This document shows, in pieces, positions 15,819 through 25,792 of a DNA stretch of 64,000 bases. The stretch lies in NCBI RefSeq assembly GCF_001594015.1, contig NZ_LTBC01000005.1, forward strand, positions 92,083-156,082, written 5' to 3'. The translations under genes were made by a program, and so were the position numbers. The DNA is from Moorella mulderi DSM 14980 (lineage in GTDB: Bacteria; Bacillota; DSM-521; Neomoorellales; Neomoorellaceae). The notes under the pieces are model-generated. The model searched no databases, was not told the DNA's origin, and worked only from the letters and a program-made list of their open reading frames with translations. How positions within the stretch are numbered: position 1 is the stretch's first letter; the number at the start of each line of letters is the position of its first letter.

Positions 15819-18614
15819 ATGGCCAAAACACGCGTCTACGAATTAGCCAAGGAATTACGGGTTTCTAATAAGGATTTAATGGATACCATGGCTCAGCTGG
15901 GTATATATACCCGTTCCCACATGAGTGTCCTGGAAAACGGGGAAGTAATAAAAATACGCAACCATTACCGGCAAATGTGGCGGGCAGCCAGGGCAGCCAA
16001 GCTAAAACAACAACAGGCATCACCGGCGACGCCGGTGGCAGAAGCTGTTGCACCGCCCCAGCCGGATGTTGAGAAGGTGGCAGCGACCGGGAAGGCCCAG
16101 CATATTACTGAGAAAGCAGCGACCAGGCAGCCCCAGCAGGGTGCTGAGAAAGCCGCAGTTACCAGGCCCGAAGAGGGTGCTGGGAAGGCGGCAGCAATTA
16201 CCCCGCTACAGCAGGGTGCAGAGAAGGCAGGTGCCGGCCAGCCCCAACAGGTTACCGGGAAGGCACCTGCCATGCCGCCGGCAGAGGCAGGGGCTAAGGC
16301 CCGGCCGGAAAAAGAGCGGAAGCTGGCGGGAGGGGAACCTGCCCCTGCTGCAGCCCAACCCGAACGGACCCGGGAACAGGAAGGTAAAGAACGATCCGGC
16401 AAGCAGGCGGCCGGGAACCAGCAATCCCGGGCTGGCGGGCAGCAAGCTGGCCAACAACCAGGACGGGCTAAGAAACGGCAGGAAGAAGGGCAGGCGCGCC
16501 GGCGAGATAATAAAGGCCAGGAGCAGGAAGGACGCCGGGGCCCGGAGCGGGAGGAGCGGCCGGCCAGGGTTGACCAGCAGGTACAGGTACCAGCCACGGT
16601 TGCTGCCCCGCGCCCGGCAGGTAAAGGAGCCGGCAGGCCGGCTAGAAATAAACAGTTACGTATACCGAAGCCGCCGGAGGCAGTTACCAAGGAGGCGCCG
16701 GAAAAGCGGCGGGAACGTCCTGCGGGTAAGCCGGCTGCCAAACAGGCCGAAACCGGTCGCAACCGCAAGCTGGTTGAGCTTGAACAGCAGCGGGAAGAGC
16801 GTTTGCTGCGGCGGGATAAAGATAAAAATAAGGCTAAGGCCGCCCAGCAGGAAGCGCCCAAAGTCGTCCGCCGGATAACCCTGACGGGTAGTATTACCGT
16901 CCAGGAACTGGCAAAAAGGATCGGCAAAACAGCGGCTGAAGTTATCAAGTTTTTAATGGGCCAGGGCGTAATGGCTACCATTAACCAGGAGCTGGATATA
17001 GATACGGCCGCCATTGTCGCCCAGGAAATGGGTGCCATTGTTGAGGTTAAAGAGGAAAAACCCCTCACTGTCCTGGAAGACTTGCCAGACGATCCCGAAA
17101 CCCTAAAAGAACGGCCGCCGGTAGTAACCGTTATGGGCCATGTCGATCACGGCAAGACCTCTTTGCTGGATGCCATCCGGCGCACCAATGTTACGGCCAC
17201 CGAGGCCGGCGGTATCACCCAGCATATCGGGGCCTACCAGGTAAAGGTTAAAAACCGGAAAATCACTTTCCTGGATACTCCCGGCCATGAGGCCTTTACG
17301 GCTATGCGGGCCAGGGGCGCCCAGGCGACGGATATTGCCATCCTGGTGGTGGCTGCCGACGATGGTGTCATGCCCCAGACGGTAGAGGCCATTAACCATG
17401 CCAAAGCTGCCGGGGTACCCATTGTCGTGGCCATTAATAAAATAGATCGCCCCGACGCCAACCCGGACCGGGTCAAACAGCAGTTGACGGAGTACGGCCT
17501 GGTGCCGGAAGAGTGGGGCGGCGATACCATCATGGTACCCGTCTCAGCCCTCAAAAAGGAGGGCCTGAATGAATTGCTGGAAATGACCTTACTCACGGCC
17601 GATATGATGGAACTCAAGGCCAATCCCAATCGTCCGGCCCGGGGGATTGTCATTGAAGCCCAGTTGGATAAAGGTCGCGGCCCGGTGGCTACCATGCTGG
17701 TCCAGAAGGGTACCCTGAAGGTTGGCGACAACCTGGTAGCCGGTGCGGTTTACGGCCGGGTCAGGGCCATGTTTGACGATAAGGGCGAGCGGGTAAAGAG
17801 CGCCGAGCCCTCCATGCCGGTGGAAGTCCTGGGTCTTTCCGAGTTACCCCAGGCCGGTGACATTTTCCAGGTGGTAGAGGATGAAAAGCTGGCCCGCCAG
17901 ATTGCTACCTTGCGCCAGGAAGAACGGCGCCAGGAAGAATTAAAGGCAGCCGGTAAGACCTCCCTGGATGACCTGTTCAAGCAGATGGAAGCCGGCGAAG
18001 TTAAAGAACTTAATCTGGTGGTCAAAGGAGACGTCCAGGGTTCGGTGGAGGCCCTGAGGGCGGCCCTGGAGCAATTGTCTACCAGCGAAGTTAAAGTTAG
18101 TATCATTCATGGCGGCGTCGGTGCCATTACCGAAACCGATGTCATGCTGGCCGCAGCTTCTAAAGCCATTATCATCGGCTTTAACGTCCGCCCGGATGCC
18201 AACGCCCGGAGGGCGGCGGAAGAGGCAGGGGTAGAAATCCGTCTCTACCGGGTGATCTACGAGATTATCGACGAGGTTAAAGCTGCCATGACCGGTCTCC
18301 TGGAACCGGTGAAACGGGAAGTGGTCCTGGGCCGGGCCGAAGTACGGGCTACCTTTAAAGTGCCTAAGGTAGGTACGGTGGCCGGTTGCTTTGTGACCGA
18401 AGGCAAGATCCAGAACCGGGCCCTGGCCCGGGTAATCCGGGACGGGGTGGTGGTCTTTGAAGGCCGCATTGACTCGCTGAAGCGCTTTAAGGATGACGTC
18501 CGGGAAGTGGCCCAGGGTTATGAGTGCGGTATCGGCCTGGAAAAATTTAACGACATTAAGGAAGGCGACGTTATCGAAGCCTATATGATAGAAGAGGTTA
18601 AACGGGAACTGTAG
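15819..18614 (+). CDS. infB: Translation initiation factor IF-2
   Basis: A 931-residue IF-2. After the first ~55 residues ([23 protein letters not shown]) comes a long low-complexity region, about residues 60-350, rich in Ala, Gln, Gly, Glu and Arg, with several imperfect repeats of the type QQGAEKAA. The conserved half begins with the second IF2-N domain ([26 protein letters not shown]). The GTPase domain has GHVDHGKT at residues 440-447, DTPGHE and NKIDRPDAN, followed by domains II, III and C2. It recruits initiator tRNA to the 30S subunit. A gtggtttaATG start fits. The linker is unusually long, matching the GC-rich coding style of the host. Confidence 0.97.
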   Translation: MAKTRVYELAKELRVSNKDLMDTMAQLGIYTRSHMSVLENGEVIKIRNHYRQMWRAARAAKLKQQQASPATPVAEAVAPPQPDVEKVAATGKAQHITEKAATRQPQQGAEKAAVTRPEEGAGKAAAITPLQQGAEKAGAGQPQQVTGKAPAMPPAEAGAKARPEKERKLAGGEPAPAAAQPERTREQEGKERSGKQAAGNQQSRAGGQQAGQQPGRAKKRQEEGQARRRDNKGQEQEGRRGPEREERPARVDQQVQVPATVAAPRPAGKGAGRPARNKQLRIPKPPEAVTKEAPEKRRERPAGKPAAKQAETGRNRKLVELEQQREERLLRRDKDKNKAKAAQQEAPKVVRRITLTGSITVQELAKRIGKTAAEVIKFLMGQGVMATINQELDIDTAAIVAQEMGAIVEVKEEKPLTVLEDLPDDPETLKERPPVVTVMGHVDHGKTSLLDAIRRTNVTATEAGGITQHIGAYQVKVKNRKITFLDTPGHEAFTAMRARGAQATDIAILVVAADDGVMPQTVEAINHAKAAGVPIVVAINKIDRPDANPDRVKQQLTEYGLVPEEWGGDTIMVPVSALKKEGLNELLEMTLLTADMMELKANPNRPARGIVIEAQLDKGRGPVATMLVQKGTLKVGDNLVAGAVYGRVRAMFDDKGERVKSAEPSMPVEVLGLSELPQAGDIFQVVEDEKLARQIATLRQEERRQEELKAAGKTSLDDLFKQMEAGEVKELNLVVKGDVQGSVEALRAALEQLSTSEVKVSIIHGGVGAITETDVMLAAASKAIIIGFNVRPDANARRAAEEAGVEIRLYRVIYEIIDEVKAAMTGLLEPVKREVVLGRAEVRATFKVPKVGTVAGCFVTEGKIQNRALARVIRDGVVVFEGRIDSLKRFKDDVREVAQGYECGIGLEKFNDIKEGDVIEAYMIEEVKREL

Positions 18615-18621
18615 GGAGGCG

Positions 18622-18996
18622 ATGGCCGTGGCGCTGCGGGTTGAGCGGGTTGCCGAACAGATGAAAAAGGAAATTGCCCAGATTTTGCGGGATGAATTAA
18701 AGGATCCCCGCCTGGAAAGCGGGCTGGTTACGGTTACGGGGGTAGAGCTTTCCAACGATCTCCACTATGCTAAAGTATACGTCAGCATCTACGGGGATGA
18801 AGCCCAAAAGAGTGAGGTCATGGAAGGCCTGGCTCGGGCAACGAGCTTTGTACGGCGGGAAATCGGCCAGCGCCTGAGCCTGCGTTATACTCCGGAAATT
18901 ACCTTTAAATTTGATGCTTCCATTGAGCACGGCGATCATATCAACAGGTTGCTGGCGCGCGTCAAGGCAGAGGAGCAGGGGCATGACGGCCATTGA
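18622..18996 (+). CDS. rbfA: Ribosome-binding factor A
   Basis: A 124-residue RbfA: RVERVAEQMKKEIAQILRDELKDPRL, then VTVTGVELSNDLHYAKVYVSIYG and LRYTPEITFKFDASIEHGDHINRLL. A single KH-like domain binds the 30S subunit and aids 16S 5' processing. ATG follows gggaggcg. It overlaps the start of nrnA by 14 bases. Confidence 0.97.
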   Translation: MAVALRVERVAEQMKKEIAQILRDELKDPRLESGLVTVTGVELSNDLHYAKVYVSIYGDEAQKSEVMEGLARATSFVRREIGQRLSLRYTPEITFKFDASIEHGDHINRLLARVKAEEQGHDGH

Positions 18997-19945
18997 AAGT
19001 ATAGCTGCCGCCCTGGCCGCGTCCCGGGATGTAGCCGTTGTCTCCCATATTATCCCCGATGGGGATTGCCTGGGTTCCACCCTGGCCCTGGCCCTGGCCC
19101 TGCGGCAGCGGGGTACAAGGGCAGTGGCCGTTAACGCCGACCCGGTACCGGATATGTTTCAGTTTTTGCCCGGCCAGGAAACCATCATCCCACCAGAGAA
19201 GGTAACTGAGGTACCGCCGCTGCTGGTAATGGTTGACAGTACCGACATGGAGCGGGCCGGGGAAGGCTTCAGCCAGTGGCGGCAAAAAACCAAAATGGTA
19301 ATTAACATCGATCACCATGTCAGCAATACCCGTTTCGGGGACCTGAACCTGGTGGATAGCCGGGCGGCAGCAACGGCCGAGTTAATCTATGCCGTCCTGG
19401 AAAAAATCCCGGTAACCATTACGCCGGCAATAGCTACCTGTCTTTATACAGCCCTGGCTACCGACACCGGCTCTTTCCAGTACGAGAATTGTACGGCTAC
19501 GACCATGCGCCTAGCAGCGAGACTGATGGAGCAGGGGGCGGATTTGTCCCTGATCAGGGAATATCTCTGGGAAAGGAAGCCCCTGGCCAGTATCCGGTTG
19601 CTGGCGGCAGTTTTACCCACCCTGACCCTGGCCTATGACGGCAGGGTAGCGTGGCTGACGGTATCCAGGGCCGCGTTAGAGGCCGCCGGTGCCCGGCCGG
19701 AACACGCCGAGGGACTGGTAAATTACCCGCGCAGCATTGCCGGCGTTGAGGTAGGCCTGCTCTTCCGGGAATTGCCTGACGGCCTCGTGAAGGTCAGTTT
19801 ACGCTCTAAAAAAATTGTTGACGTTAACGCAGTAGCCGCCCGCTTTGGCGGCGGCGGCCACCGCCGCGCTGCCGGCTGTACGATTAGAGGTGATCTTGAT
19901 ACAGTTGTAACCATGGTTGTAGCAGCAGCAGGTGAGGCACTTTAA
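18983..19945 (+). CDS. nrnA: NanoRNase/pAp phosphatase NrnA (DHH/DHHA1)
   Basis: A 320-residue DHH-family phosphodiesterase. ATG 18983 was chosen inside the rbfA end because AVVSHIIPDGDCLGSTLALALAL then falls at the expected N-terminal position; the longer in-frame start would overlap rbfA by 86 bases. Catalytic motifs: PDGDCLGS (usually DxD), MVDSTD, INIDHHVSNTRFG (DHH) and the C-terminal DHHA1 GGGGHRRAAGCT. NrnA degrades 2-4 nt RNAs and converts pAp to AMP. Neighbouring rbfA and truB is the normal Firmicutes context. The stop codon shares one base with the truB start. Confidence 0.94.
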   Translation: MTAIESIAAALAASRDVAVVSHIIPDGDCLGSTLALALALRQRGTRAVAVNADPVPDMFQFLPGQETIIPPEKVTEVPPLLVMVDSTDMERAGEGFSQWRQKTKMVINIDHHVSNTRFGDLNLVDSRAAATAELIYAVLEKIPVTITPAIATCLYTALATDTGSFQYENCTATTMRLAARLMEQGADLSLIREYLWERKPLASIRLLAAVLPTLTLAYDGRVAWLTVSRAALEAAGARPEHAEGLVNYPRSIAGVEVGLLFRELPDGLVKVSLRSKKIVDVNAVAARFGGGGHRRAAGCTIRGDLDTVVTMVVAAAGEAL

Positions 19946-20859
19946 TGGTAACGGGTTTTATTAACGTTTTAAAGCCTCCCGGCCTTACTTCCCACGATGT
20001 CGTCCAGAACCTGCGCCGCCTTTTAAAGGAACGGAGGATTGGCCATGGCGGCACCCTGGACCCCATGGCCGCCGGGGTGCTGCCGGTAGCTGTGGGGAAA
20101 GCCACCCGTTTACTGGAATATATCCAGGCGGGGGGCAAAGCCTACCGGGCGGAGTTTATCCTGGGGCTCAAAACTGATACCCAGGATCTCGGCGGCCGGG
20201 TCCTGGCCAGGCCGGGTTGCCCGGGCTTAAAGCTCGAGGAACTCCAGGCGGCGGCCCGGCGTTTTACCGGTACCATCAGCCAGATACCTCCCATGGTTGC
20301 GGCGGTTCATTACCAGGGCCGCCGCCTCTATGAACTGGCCCGGGAGGGACAGGAGGTAGAACGGCCGGCCCGCCGGGTGACCATCGAGAATTTCCAGGTG
20401 CTTAAAGCGTGGCCGGACGGGCCGTTCTTCCGGGTGATGGCAGATATTACCTGTTCCAAAGGCACCTATATCCGTACCCTGGGAGCCGACTGGGGTGATT
20501 ACCTGGGTTACGGGGCTACCCTGGCCTTCTTGCTCCGCACCCGCGCCGGCGGTTTTAAACTAGAAGAGGCCTGGACCCTGGAAGAAATAGCGGCTCAGGT
20601 GGCCGGGGGCAACGGGGATTTTCTCCTGCCGCCGGCAGCGGGTCTTACCCACCTGCCGGTAATTACCGTCAGGGAAAAGGCCATCAAAGCAGTGGCCAAT
20701 GGCGCTGCCATCGACCCGGCTGACTGCATTCAGGTACCGGCACTCCGGCCGGGTAGCCTGGCCCGCCTGGAAACTCCCGCTGGAGTTCTCCTGGCCGTAG
20801 CCAGGGTGGTGCCAAAAGGTGAAGTATATTGCTTTAAACCCGACAAGGTTCTGAAGTAA
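19945..20859 (+). CDS. truB: tRNA pseudouridine(55) synthase TruB
   Basis: A 304-residue TruB that makes pseudouridine 55 in the T loop. The catalytic Asp is in GHGGTLDPMAAGVLPVAVGKATRLLEY (about residues 34-60). Other family segments are GFINVLKPPGLTSHDVV, IPPMVAAVHYQGRRLYELAREG and CSKGTYIRTLGADWG, with a C-terminal PUA-like domain. The ATG overlaps the nrnA stop in ttaATGg, so the two are coupled. Confidence 0.97.
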   Translation: MVTGFINVLKPPGLTSHDVVQNLRRLLKERRIGHGGTLDPMAAGVLPVAVGKATRLLEYIQAGGKAYRAEFILGLKTDTQDLGGRVLARPGCPGLKLEELQAAARRFTGTISQIPPMVAAVHYQGRRLYELAREGQEVERPARRVTIENFQVLKAWPDGPFFRVMADITCSKGTYIRTLGADWGDYLGYGATLAFLLRTRAGGFKLEEAWTLEEIAAQVAGGNGDFLLPPAAGLTHLPVITVREKAIKAVANGAAIDPADCIQVPALRPGSLARLETPAGVLLAVARVVPKGEVYCFKPDKVLK

Positions 20860-20871
20860 AGGGGTAAAGCG

Positions 20872-21834
20872 ATGCAGGTATGGCAGGGAATGCCTGAAGG
20901 GGAAATAGCTAGAGACTGTTACCTGGCCCTTGGAAATTTCGATGGCGTCCACCGGGGTCACCAGCATTTAATTGGCAGTATTATCCAGAAAGCCAGGACG
21001 AGGGGGAAGCCGGCAGTAGTTATTACCTTTTCACCCCATCCCGCCCAGGTACTCTGTGATAATCCGCCGGGCCTTTTAACGACCAGGGCCAGGAAGGAAA
21101 AGTTAATAGCTGCCCTGGGAGTCGACTTTTTGTTCTTCCTGCCCTTTACCAGGGAACTGGCCCAGCTACCGCCTGAAACCTTTGTGCGGGATATTCTCTG
21201 GCCCCATTTTCAACCGCGGCTGGTGGCCGTGGGCTTTAATTTTACCTTTGGTCACCGGGGCGCCGGTACACCGGCTTTATTGCGCCGGCTGGGAGAGGAA
21301 CTTGGTTTTAAGGTAGAAGTAATGGCCCCGGTAACCTACGAAGGGTTAACCGTCAGCAGTACCGCCATCCGTAACGCCCTCGACCGGGGGGACATTCCCC
21401 TCGCCAGGAATCTCCTGGGTTACTGGCCGGTCCTGGCCGGTACCGTCGTTGGTGGCGACCGGCGCGGTCGTGAACTCGGTTTTCCAACTGCCAACCTGGC
21501 CGTACCGCCGGAAGTCAAGCTGCCGGCATGGGGAGTTTACGCCTGCCTGGCCCGCTTCCAGGACCAGGTGCGCCAGGCTGTAGTCAATATCGGCCGCCGC
21601 CCCACTTTCGGACCCGCCCTGCCGGCAACCATTGAAGCCCATTTGCTGGACTTTGAGGGTAACCTCTATGGCCAGGAAGTAGAACTTGAGTTGCGCGCTT
21701 TCTTACGCCCGGAGCGCAAATTTGCCTCTCCCCAGGAATTAGTAGCCCAGTTACAGGAAGATAGCGCCAGGGCGCGAGAGTTTTTGAGCGGCGATAGTTT
21801 GTTTACCTCCCAGCCCTGCGACAGGCAGGCGTAA
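20872..21834 (+). CDS. ribF: Bifunctional riboflavin kinase/FAD synthetase
   Basis: A 320-residue RibF. The N-terminal FAD synthetase half has LGNFDGVHRGHQHLIG (about 21-36) and VAVGFNFTFGHRGAG; SSTAIRNAL is near residue 160. The C-terminal flavokinase half has GDRRGRELGFPTANLAVP and GVYACLAR. It converts riboflavin to FMN and FAD with ATP. Placement after truB with 12 bases between them is standard. Confidence 0.97.
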   Translation: MQVWQGMPEGEIARDCYLALGNFDGVHRGHQHLIGSIIQKARTRGKPAVVITFSPHPAQVLCDNPPGLLTTRARKEKLIAALGVDFLFFLPFTRELAQLPPETFVRDILWPHFQPRLVAVGFNFTFGHRGAGTPALLRRLGEELGFKVEVMAPVTYEGLTVSSTAIRNALDRGDIPLARNLLGYWPVLAGTVVGGDRRGRELGFPTANLAVPPEVKLPAWGVYACLARFQDQVRQAVVNIGRRPTFGPALPATIEAHLLDFEGNLYGQEVELELRAFLRPERKFASPQELVAQLQEDSARAREFLSGDSLFTSQPCDRQA

Positions 21835-21908
21835 CCACCCGCAGGGCCATGGCGTAAAATATACTGCGGCGAATCCAAAAATTTACCGTGGCTAGATTGG
21901 GGCTGGGA

Positions 21909-22133
21909 ATGATGAAGGTAGTGATTACTGCCCACGCCAGGAAACGCCTGCAGGACTTACGCCAGGAACAGATTAATGAGCATGATATCCGGGTAGCAGC
22001 TAGAAGCATCCCCGGCCATATACCCACGGCCACCCGTTTCCGGGGTTTTATGGCAGCTTCCGGGCGCCCCTTTGACCTGGTGGTGAAAGATGTGCTGGCC
22101 GGGCGTCTGGTGATTACCATTATTGGTAAGTAA
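21909..22133 (+). CDS. Small conserved-looking protein of unknown function (possible DUF4258-like)
   Basis: A 74-residue product when started at ATG 21909 (MMKVVITAHARKRLQ); a GTG at 21888 would give 81 residues. The opening ITAHARKRLQDLRQEQINEHDIRVAARS and the closing PFDLVVKDVLAGRLVITIIG recall small DUF4258-type proteins (H-A-R-x-R-L, then a two-strand ending), some of which are toxin-like. The RBS is weak (ctggga). It sits alone between ribF and rpsO with no antitoxin-like neighbour. The function is unknown, and the family assignment is a tentative visual match. Confidence 0.55.
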   Translation: MMKVVITAHARKRLQDLRQEQINEHDIRVAARSIPGHIPTATRFRGFMAASGRPFDLVVKDVLAGRLVITIIGK

Positions 22134-22153
22134 CAGGCAGGCAAAAGGAATAG

Positions 22154-22182
22154 TTGCGTTTAGTGCCCGGTAGGCCTATAAT
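22154..22182 (+). promoter_or_regulatory. Strong promoter of rpsO
   Basis: TTGCGT (22154-22159), 17-base spacer, and a perfect TATAAT (22177-22182). It leaves an ~80-base leader before rpsO, in which an S15 autoregulatory structure could lie; I could not draw a clear fold. Confidence 0.75.
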
Positions 22183-22270
22183 ATAGTTAATGAACCCGAG
22201 GCGAGGATTAGCGAAGCTCCGACGCTTTTCTTGGCCGGTTGGGGATTTTAAGGAGAAGGAGGTGACGCCG

Positions 22271-22540
22271 ATGGCCCTGGATCCAGCTAAAAAAAGGGAA
22301 ATCATCGCCCGCTACCAGCAGCATGAAAATGATACCGGCTCACCGGAAGTCCAGATTGCCATCCTGACGGAACGCATCAACCACCTGACGGAACACCTGA
22401 AGGTGCACCACAAGGACCATCACTCACGCCGGGGTTTGCTGAAAATGGTTGGTCAACGCCGTGGTTTACTTAACTACCTGCGGGACAACGATATTGAGCG
22501 TTACCGGCAAATTGTTGATGCCCTGGGTTTAAGGCGGTAA
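22271..22540 (+). CDS. rpsO: 30S ribosomal protein S15
   Basis: The 89-residue product has the exact usual S15 length. ATG 22271 follows gaaggaggtgacg; the open frame reaches further upstream to 22190 but without an RBS. Signatures are [24 protein letters not shown] and [20 protein letters not shown]15 binds 16S rRNA early in 30S assembly. It has its own promoter and terminator here, ahead of pnp. Confidence 0.97.
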   Translation: MALDPAKKREIIARYQQHENDTGSPEVQIAILTERINHLTEHLKVHHKDHHSRRGLLKMVGQRRGLLNYLRDNDIERYRQIVDALGLRR

Positions 22541-22547
22541 TTTTAAG

Positions 22548-22574
22548 GGGAGCGGTCAGGCCGCTCCCTTTTTT
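22548..22574 (+). terminator. rpsO terminator
   Basis: GGGAGCGG and CCGCTCCC (8-base perfect stem, 5-base loop) followed by six T. It is a classic intrinsic terminator eight bases after the rpsO stop. Confidence 0.9.
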
Positions 22575-22683
22575 AATGAGTTCTTAACAGTATTTAAGGC
22601 GACATTGGAAGGAAATACTATAACAAATGTCGAATAGATTAAAGTTTATTAATGGCATATTTTAAGGAGGCTACTTAAAACTA

Positions 22684-24921
22684 ATGCAAGGGGTATTACG
22701 GAAGACCCTCACCATTGCCGGCCGGGATTTAATCCTGGAAACCGGCCGGCTGGCCCGCCAGGCCGGTGGTGCCGTCCTGGTAACTTACGGCGGTACCATG
22801 GTGCTGGTCACGGCCACGGCTTCAGCTGAACCGCGGGAAGGAATCGATTTTTTCCCCCTGACGGTTGATTACGAAGAAAGGCTTTATGCTGCCGGCAAAA
22901 TCCCGGGCGGTTTTATTAAACGGGAAGGCCGTCCCAGCGAAAAGGCCATCCTCTCGGCCCGGTTGATTGACCGGCCCATCCGGCCCTTATTTCCCAAGTA
23001 TTATCGTAACGACGTCCATATCGTAGCTACGGTCTTATCGGTAGATCAAGATTGCCCGCCCAATGTGGCCGGTATCATCGGCGCTTCGGCCGCCCTGACT
23101 ATTTCGTCCATTCCCTTTGCCGGCCCCATAGGCGCAGTAAGTGTGGGTTTAATCGACAACAAGCCGGTTATCAACCCGACCCTGGCTGAAGACGAAAAAA
23201 GTTCTTTAAACCTGGTAGTAGCCGGTACGGATACGGCTATTATGATGGTTGAAGCAGGGGCTAAAGAGGTTCCCGAGGACCTGCTGCTGGAATGTATCAT
23301 GCAGGCCCATGAAGAGATTAAACGTATTGTTGCTTTTATCAATGATTTCCGCGCTGAGGCCTTAGAGCTGGGCCTGGCCAAAGAAAAGCAGGAAGTGGTT
23401 GAACCCCGCCTGGATCCTGAACTGGAAAGCCAGGTCCGGGAGATTGCCACCCCGCGCCTGCGGGAAGCCATTTACACCAGCCGCGATGAGAAGCTCGTCA
23501 AGCAGGAAAGGGAAAGGCGGCTGGAAGCCTGCCGGGAAGAAATCAAGAACCTGGTGCTGGCCGGCAAAGAAGAGATGCTGGCGGAGCACCCGGAGGTACC
23601 CCGCCTGGTCAATGATTTAATTACCAAAATAGAGAAGGAAATTGTCCGGAGAATGATCCTTACCGAAGGCGTCAGGATCGACGGCCGCGCCCTGGATGAG
23701 ATCCGGCCCATTACCTGTGAAGTAGGGGTATTGAGCCGCACCCATGGTTCGGGGCTGTTTACCCGGGGCGAAACCCAGGTATTAACGGTAACTACCCTGG
23801 GCCCCATCAGTGATGAGCAGATCCTGGACGACCTGGGGGTCGACGAGTCCAAGCGCTATATGCACCATTATAACTTCCCGCCCTACAGTGTCGGGGAAGC
23901 GCGGCCCATCCGTGCCCCCGGGCGCCGGGAAATCGGCCACGGTGCCCTGGCGGAACGGGCCCTAGAACCCATGATCCCCCTGGAAGAAGAATTTCCCTAT
24001 GCCATTCGCCTGGTTTCCGAGGTCCTGGGTTCCAATGGATCCACTTCCATGGGCAGCGTCTGCGGCAGCACCCTGGCCCTCATGGATGCCGGTGTGCCCA
24101 TTAAGGCGCCGGTGGCCGGGGTGGCCATGGGCCTGGTCAAGGAGGGGGACCAGGTGGCTATACTTACGGACATCCAGGGGATTGAGGATGCCCTGGGAGA
24201 TATGGATTTTAAAGTTGCGGGCACCAAAAACGGGATTACGGCCCTGCAGATGGATATTAAAATTCCCGGCATAGACCGGGCCATTTTAGAACGGGCCCTG
24301 GAACAGGCCCGGCGGGGACGCCTGTTCATCCTGGAGAAGATCCTGGCCACCATCCCGGAACCGCGGCCGGAGCTTTCCCCCTATGCCCCCAGGATGCTGA
24401 CCATGACCATTGATCCCGATAAAATCCGGGATATCATCGGCCCGGGTGGCAAGATTATCAAAAAGATTATTGAAGAAACCGGCGTGGAGATTGATGTCGA
24501 AGACGACGGCCGCATCTTTATCGCTTCTACCGATGCCGCCAATGGGAGACGGGCGGTAGAGATTATCGAAGCCCTGACCCAGGAAGTGGAAACGGGTAAA
24601 GTATATAACGGTAAGGTAACCAGGATAACTGATTTTGGTGCCTTTGTAGAAGTCATCCCTGGAGTCCTGGGCATGCCCGGCAAAGAGGGCCTGGTGCACA
24701 TCTCCCAGCTGGCCAATGAACGGGTGGAAAAGGTGGAAGACGTGGTCCAGGAGGGCGACTATATCCTGGTCAAGGCCATTGGCTTTGATCCCCAGGGCCG
24801 GCTTAAACTTTCCCGTAAAGAAGCCCTGCAGCAGGCGGTTGCTGAAGGGGGCGGGCGCCATTTTCGCCGGCAGGGCCGGGAAGGTGGTAACCGGAGCTTT
24901 AACACCCGGCGGCCGCGCTAG
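22684..24921 (+). CDS. pnp: Polynucleotide phosphorylase
   Basis: A 745-residue PNPase. Two RNase PH-like cores are present (1-220 and about 315-550), with the catalytic second core containing [23 protein letters not shown] and [22 protein letters not shown] domain ([26 protein letters not shown]) and an S1 domain ([18 protein letters not shown]) close the protein. It degrades RNA 3' to 5' by phosphorolysis. The ATG is 13 bases after aaggagg. The C-terminal tail is Gly/Arg-rich. The order rpsO-pnp-ylxY-mlpA is the usual Firmicutes one. Confidence 0.97.
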   Translation: MQGVLRKTLTIAGRDLILETGRLARQAGGAVLVTYGGTMVLVTATASAEPREGIDFFPLTVDYEERLYAAGKIPGGFIKREGRPSEKAILSARLIDRPIRPLFPKYYRNDVHIVATVLSVDQDCPPNVAGIIGASAALTISSIPFAGPIGAVSVGLIDNKPVINPTLAEDEKSSLNLVVAGTDTAIMMVEAGAKEVPEDLLLECIMQAHEEIKRIVAFINDFRAEALELGLAKEKQEVVEPRLDPELESQVREIATPRLREAIYTSRDEKLVKQERERRLEACREEIKNLVLAGKEEMLAEHPEVPRLVNDLITKIEKEIVRRMILTEGVRIDGRALDEIRPITCEVGVLSRTHGSGLFTRGETQVLTVTTLGPISDEQILDDLGVDESKRYMHHYNFPPYSVGEARPIRAPGRREIGHGALAERALEPMIPLEEEFPYAIRLVSEVLGSNGSTSMGSVCGSTLALMDAGVPIKAPVAGVAMGLVKEGDQVAILTDIQGIEDALGDMDFKVAGTKNGITALQMDIKIPGIDRAILERALEQARRGRLFILEKILATIPEPRPELSPYAPRMLTMTIDPDKIRDIIGPGGKIIKKIIEETGVEIDVEDDGRIFIASTDAANGRRAVEIIEALTQEVETGKVYNGKVTRITDFGAFVEVIPGVLGMPGKEGLVHISQLANERVEKVEDVVQEGDYILVKAIGFDPQGRLKLSRKEALQQAVAEGGGRHFRRQGREGGNRSFNTRRPR

Positions 24922-24989
24922 CGGGCAAGTCTGATTATGGCCGGGCGGGCATATACATTGATCAGTACGCTATAAAGGTGGTGCGGTCA

Positions 24990-25706
24990 ATGTATGTGCT
25001 CTACTACCGGCGGCAGTGGCTGCGGCGGTTAGGGGTTTTACTGGCCCTGGGGTTATTGCTTGCCTTAAGTTTTACAGCCTGGCGCTGGCTTAGGGGAGGA
25101 GCAGTACCGGCCATGAAAACCCAGCCCATTTACCAGGGTGACCCGGGACGCAAGGCCGTGGCCCTGACCTTTACCATTGACTGGGGCGAAGAATACCTGC
25201 CGGCCATTTTGGCGGCCCTGCAGCAGGCCGGGGCGCGGGCCACCTTCTTTCCCACCGGCCAGTGGGCCGTCCGCCACCCGGACCTGGTGCAGCAGATGCT
25301 GGCCGGCGGCCATGAAATAGGTAACCATGGCCAGAGCCATCCCCATCCCGATAATTTAAGCCGGGAGGAGAACCGCCGCGACATCCAGGCAGGGGAAGCG
25401 ACCCTGATGGCCATTACCGGCAAGAAACCTGCCCTCTATTCTCCTCCCTATGGTGAGAGCAAACCCCAGGTGGTGGCAGCGGCTGGGGACCTGGGTTATA
25501 AATTTATCATGTGGACCATCAATACGGGGGATTACCTGCCCAACACCAGGCCAGATGATATCCTGGCGACGGTAATCCCCAAATGCCAGAACGGTGCCAT
25601 CGTCCTGCTGCACCCAACCGAACCGGCCAGCAAAGCCCTGCCGGAGCTCCTGAAACAACTGCAACAACGGGGCTATGCCCTGGTAACGGTTTCCGAGATC
25701 CTTTAA
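24990..25706 (+). CDS. ylxY: YlxY-type polysaccharide deacetylase family protein
   Basis: A 238-residue membrane-anchored NodB-fold protein. ATG 24990 follows aaggtggtg; an in-frame GTG at 24978 is possible. Residues ~8-30 form an N-terminal membrane segment (LGVLLALGLLLALSFTAW), and the NodB domain follows. The first catalytic motif reads TFTIDWGEE, where active deacetylases have T-F-D-D; the His motif is present as HEIGNHGQSHPHPD and the Arg-Pro motif is replaced by YSPPYGE. One catalytic Asp may be missing, as in YlxY proteins of uncertain activity. It lies between pnp and the S11 peptidase. Sporulation-linked cell wall work is likely; enzymatic activity is uncertain. Confidence 0.85.
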   Translation: MYVLYYRRQWLRRLGVLLALGLLLALSFTAWRWLRGGAVPAMKTQPIYQGDPGRKAVALTFTIDWGEEYLPAILAALQQAGARATFFPTGQWAVRHPDLVQQMLAGGHEIGNHGQSHPHPDNLSREENRRDIQAGEATLMAITGKKPALYSPPYGESKPQVVAAAGDLGYKFIMWTINTGDYLPNTRPDDILATVIPKCQNGAIVLLHPTEPASKALPELLKQLQQRGYALVTVSEIL

Positions 25707-25792
25707 AGAAGGTACCCGTTTTTTATAAGGCCGGTCTTCCCTGGATATAATAACCCCTGTTTAATGAAAATTTTCCGGGGAGTGAAGGCCTG

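Noticed and set aside
15965..17068. 367-residue minus-strand frame opposite infB
   Set aside because: Low-complexity Ser/Pro/Ala-rich antisense of the IF-2 linker.
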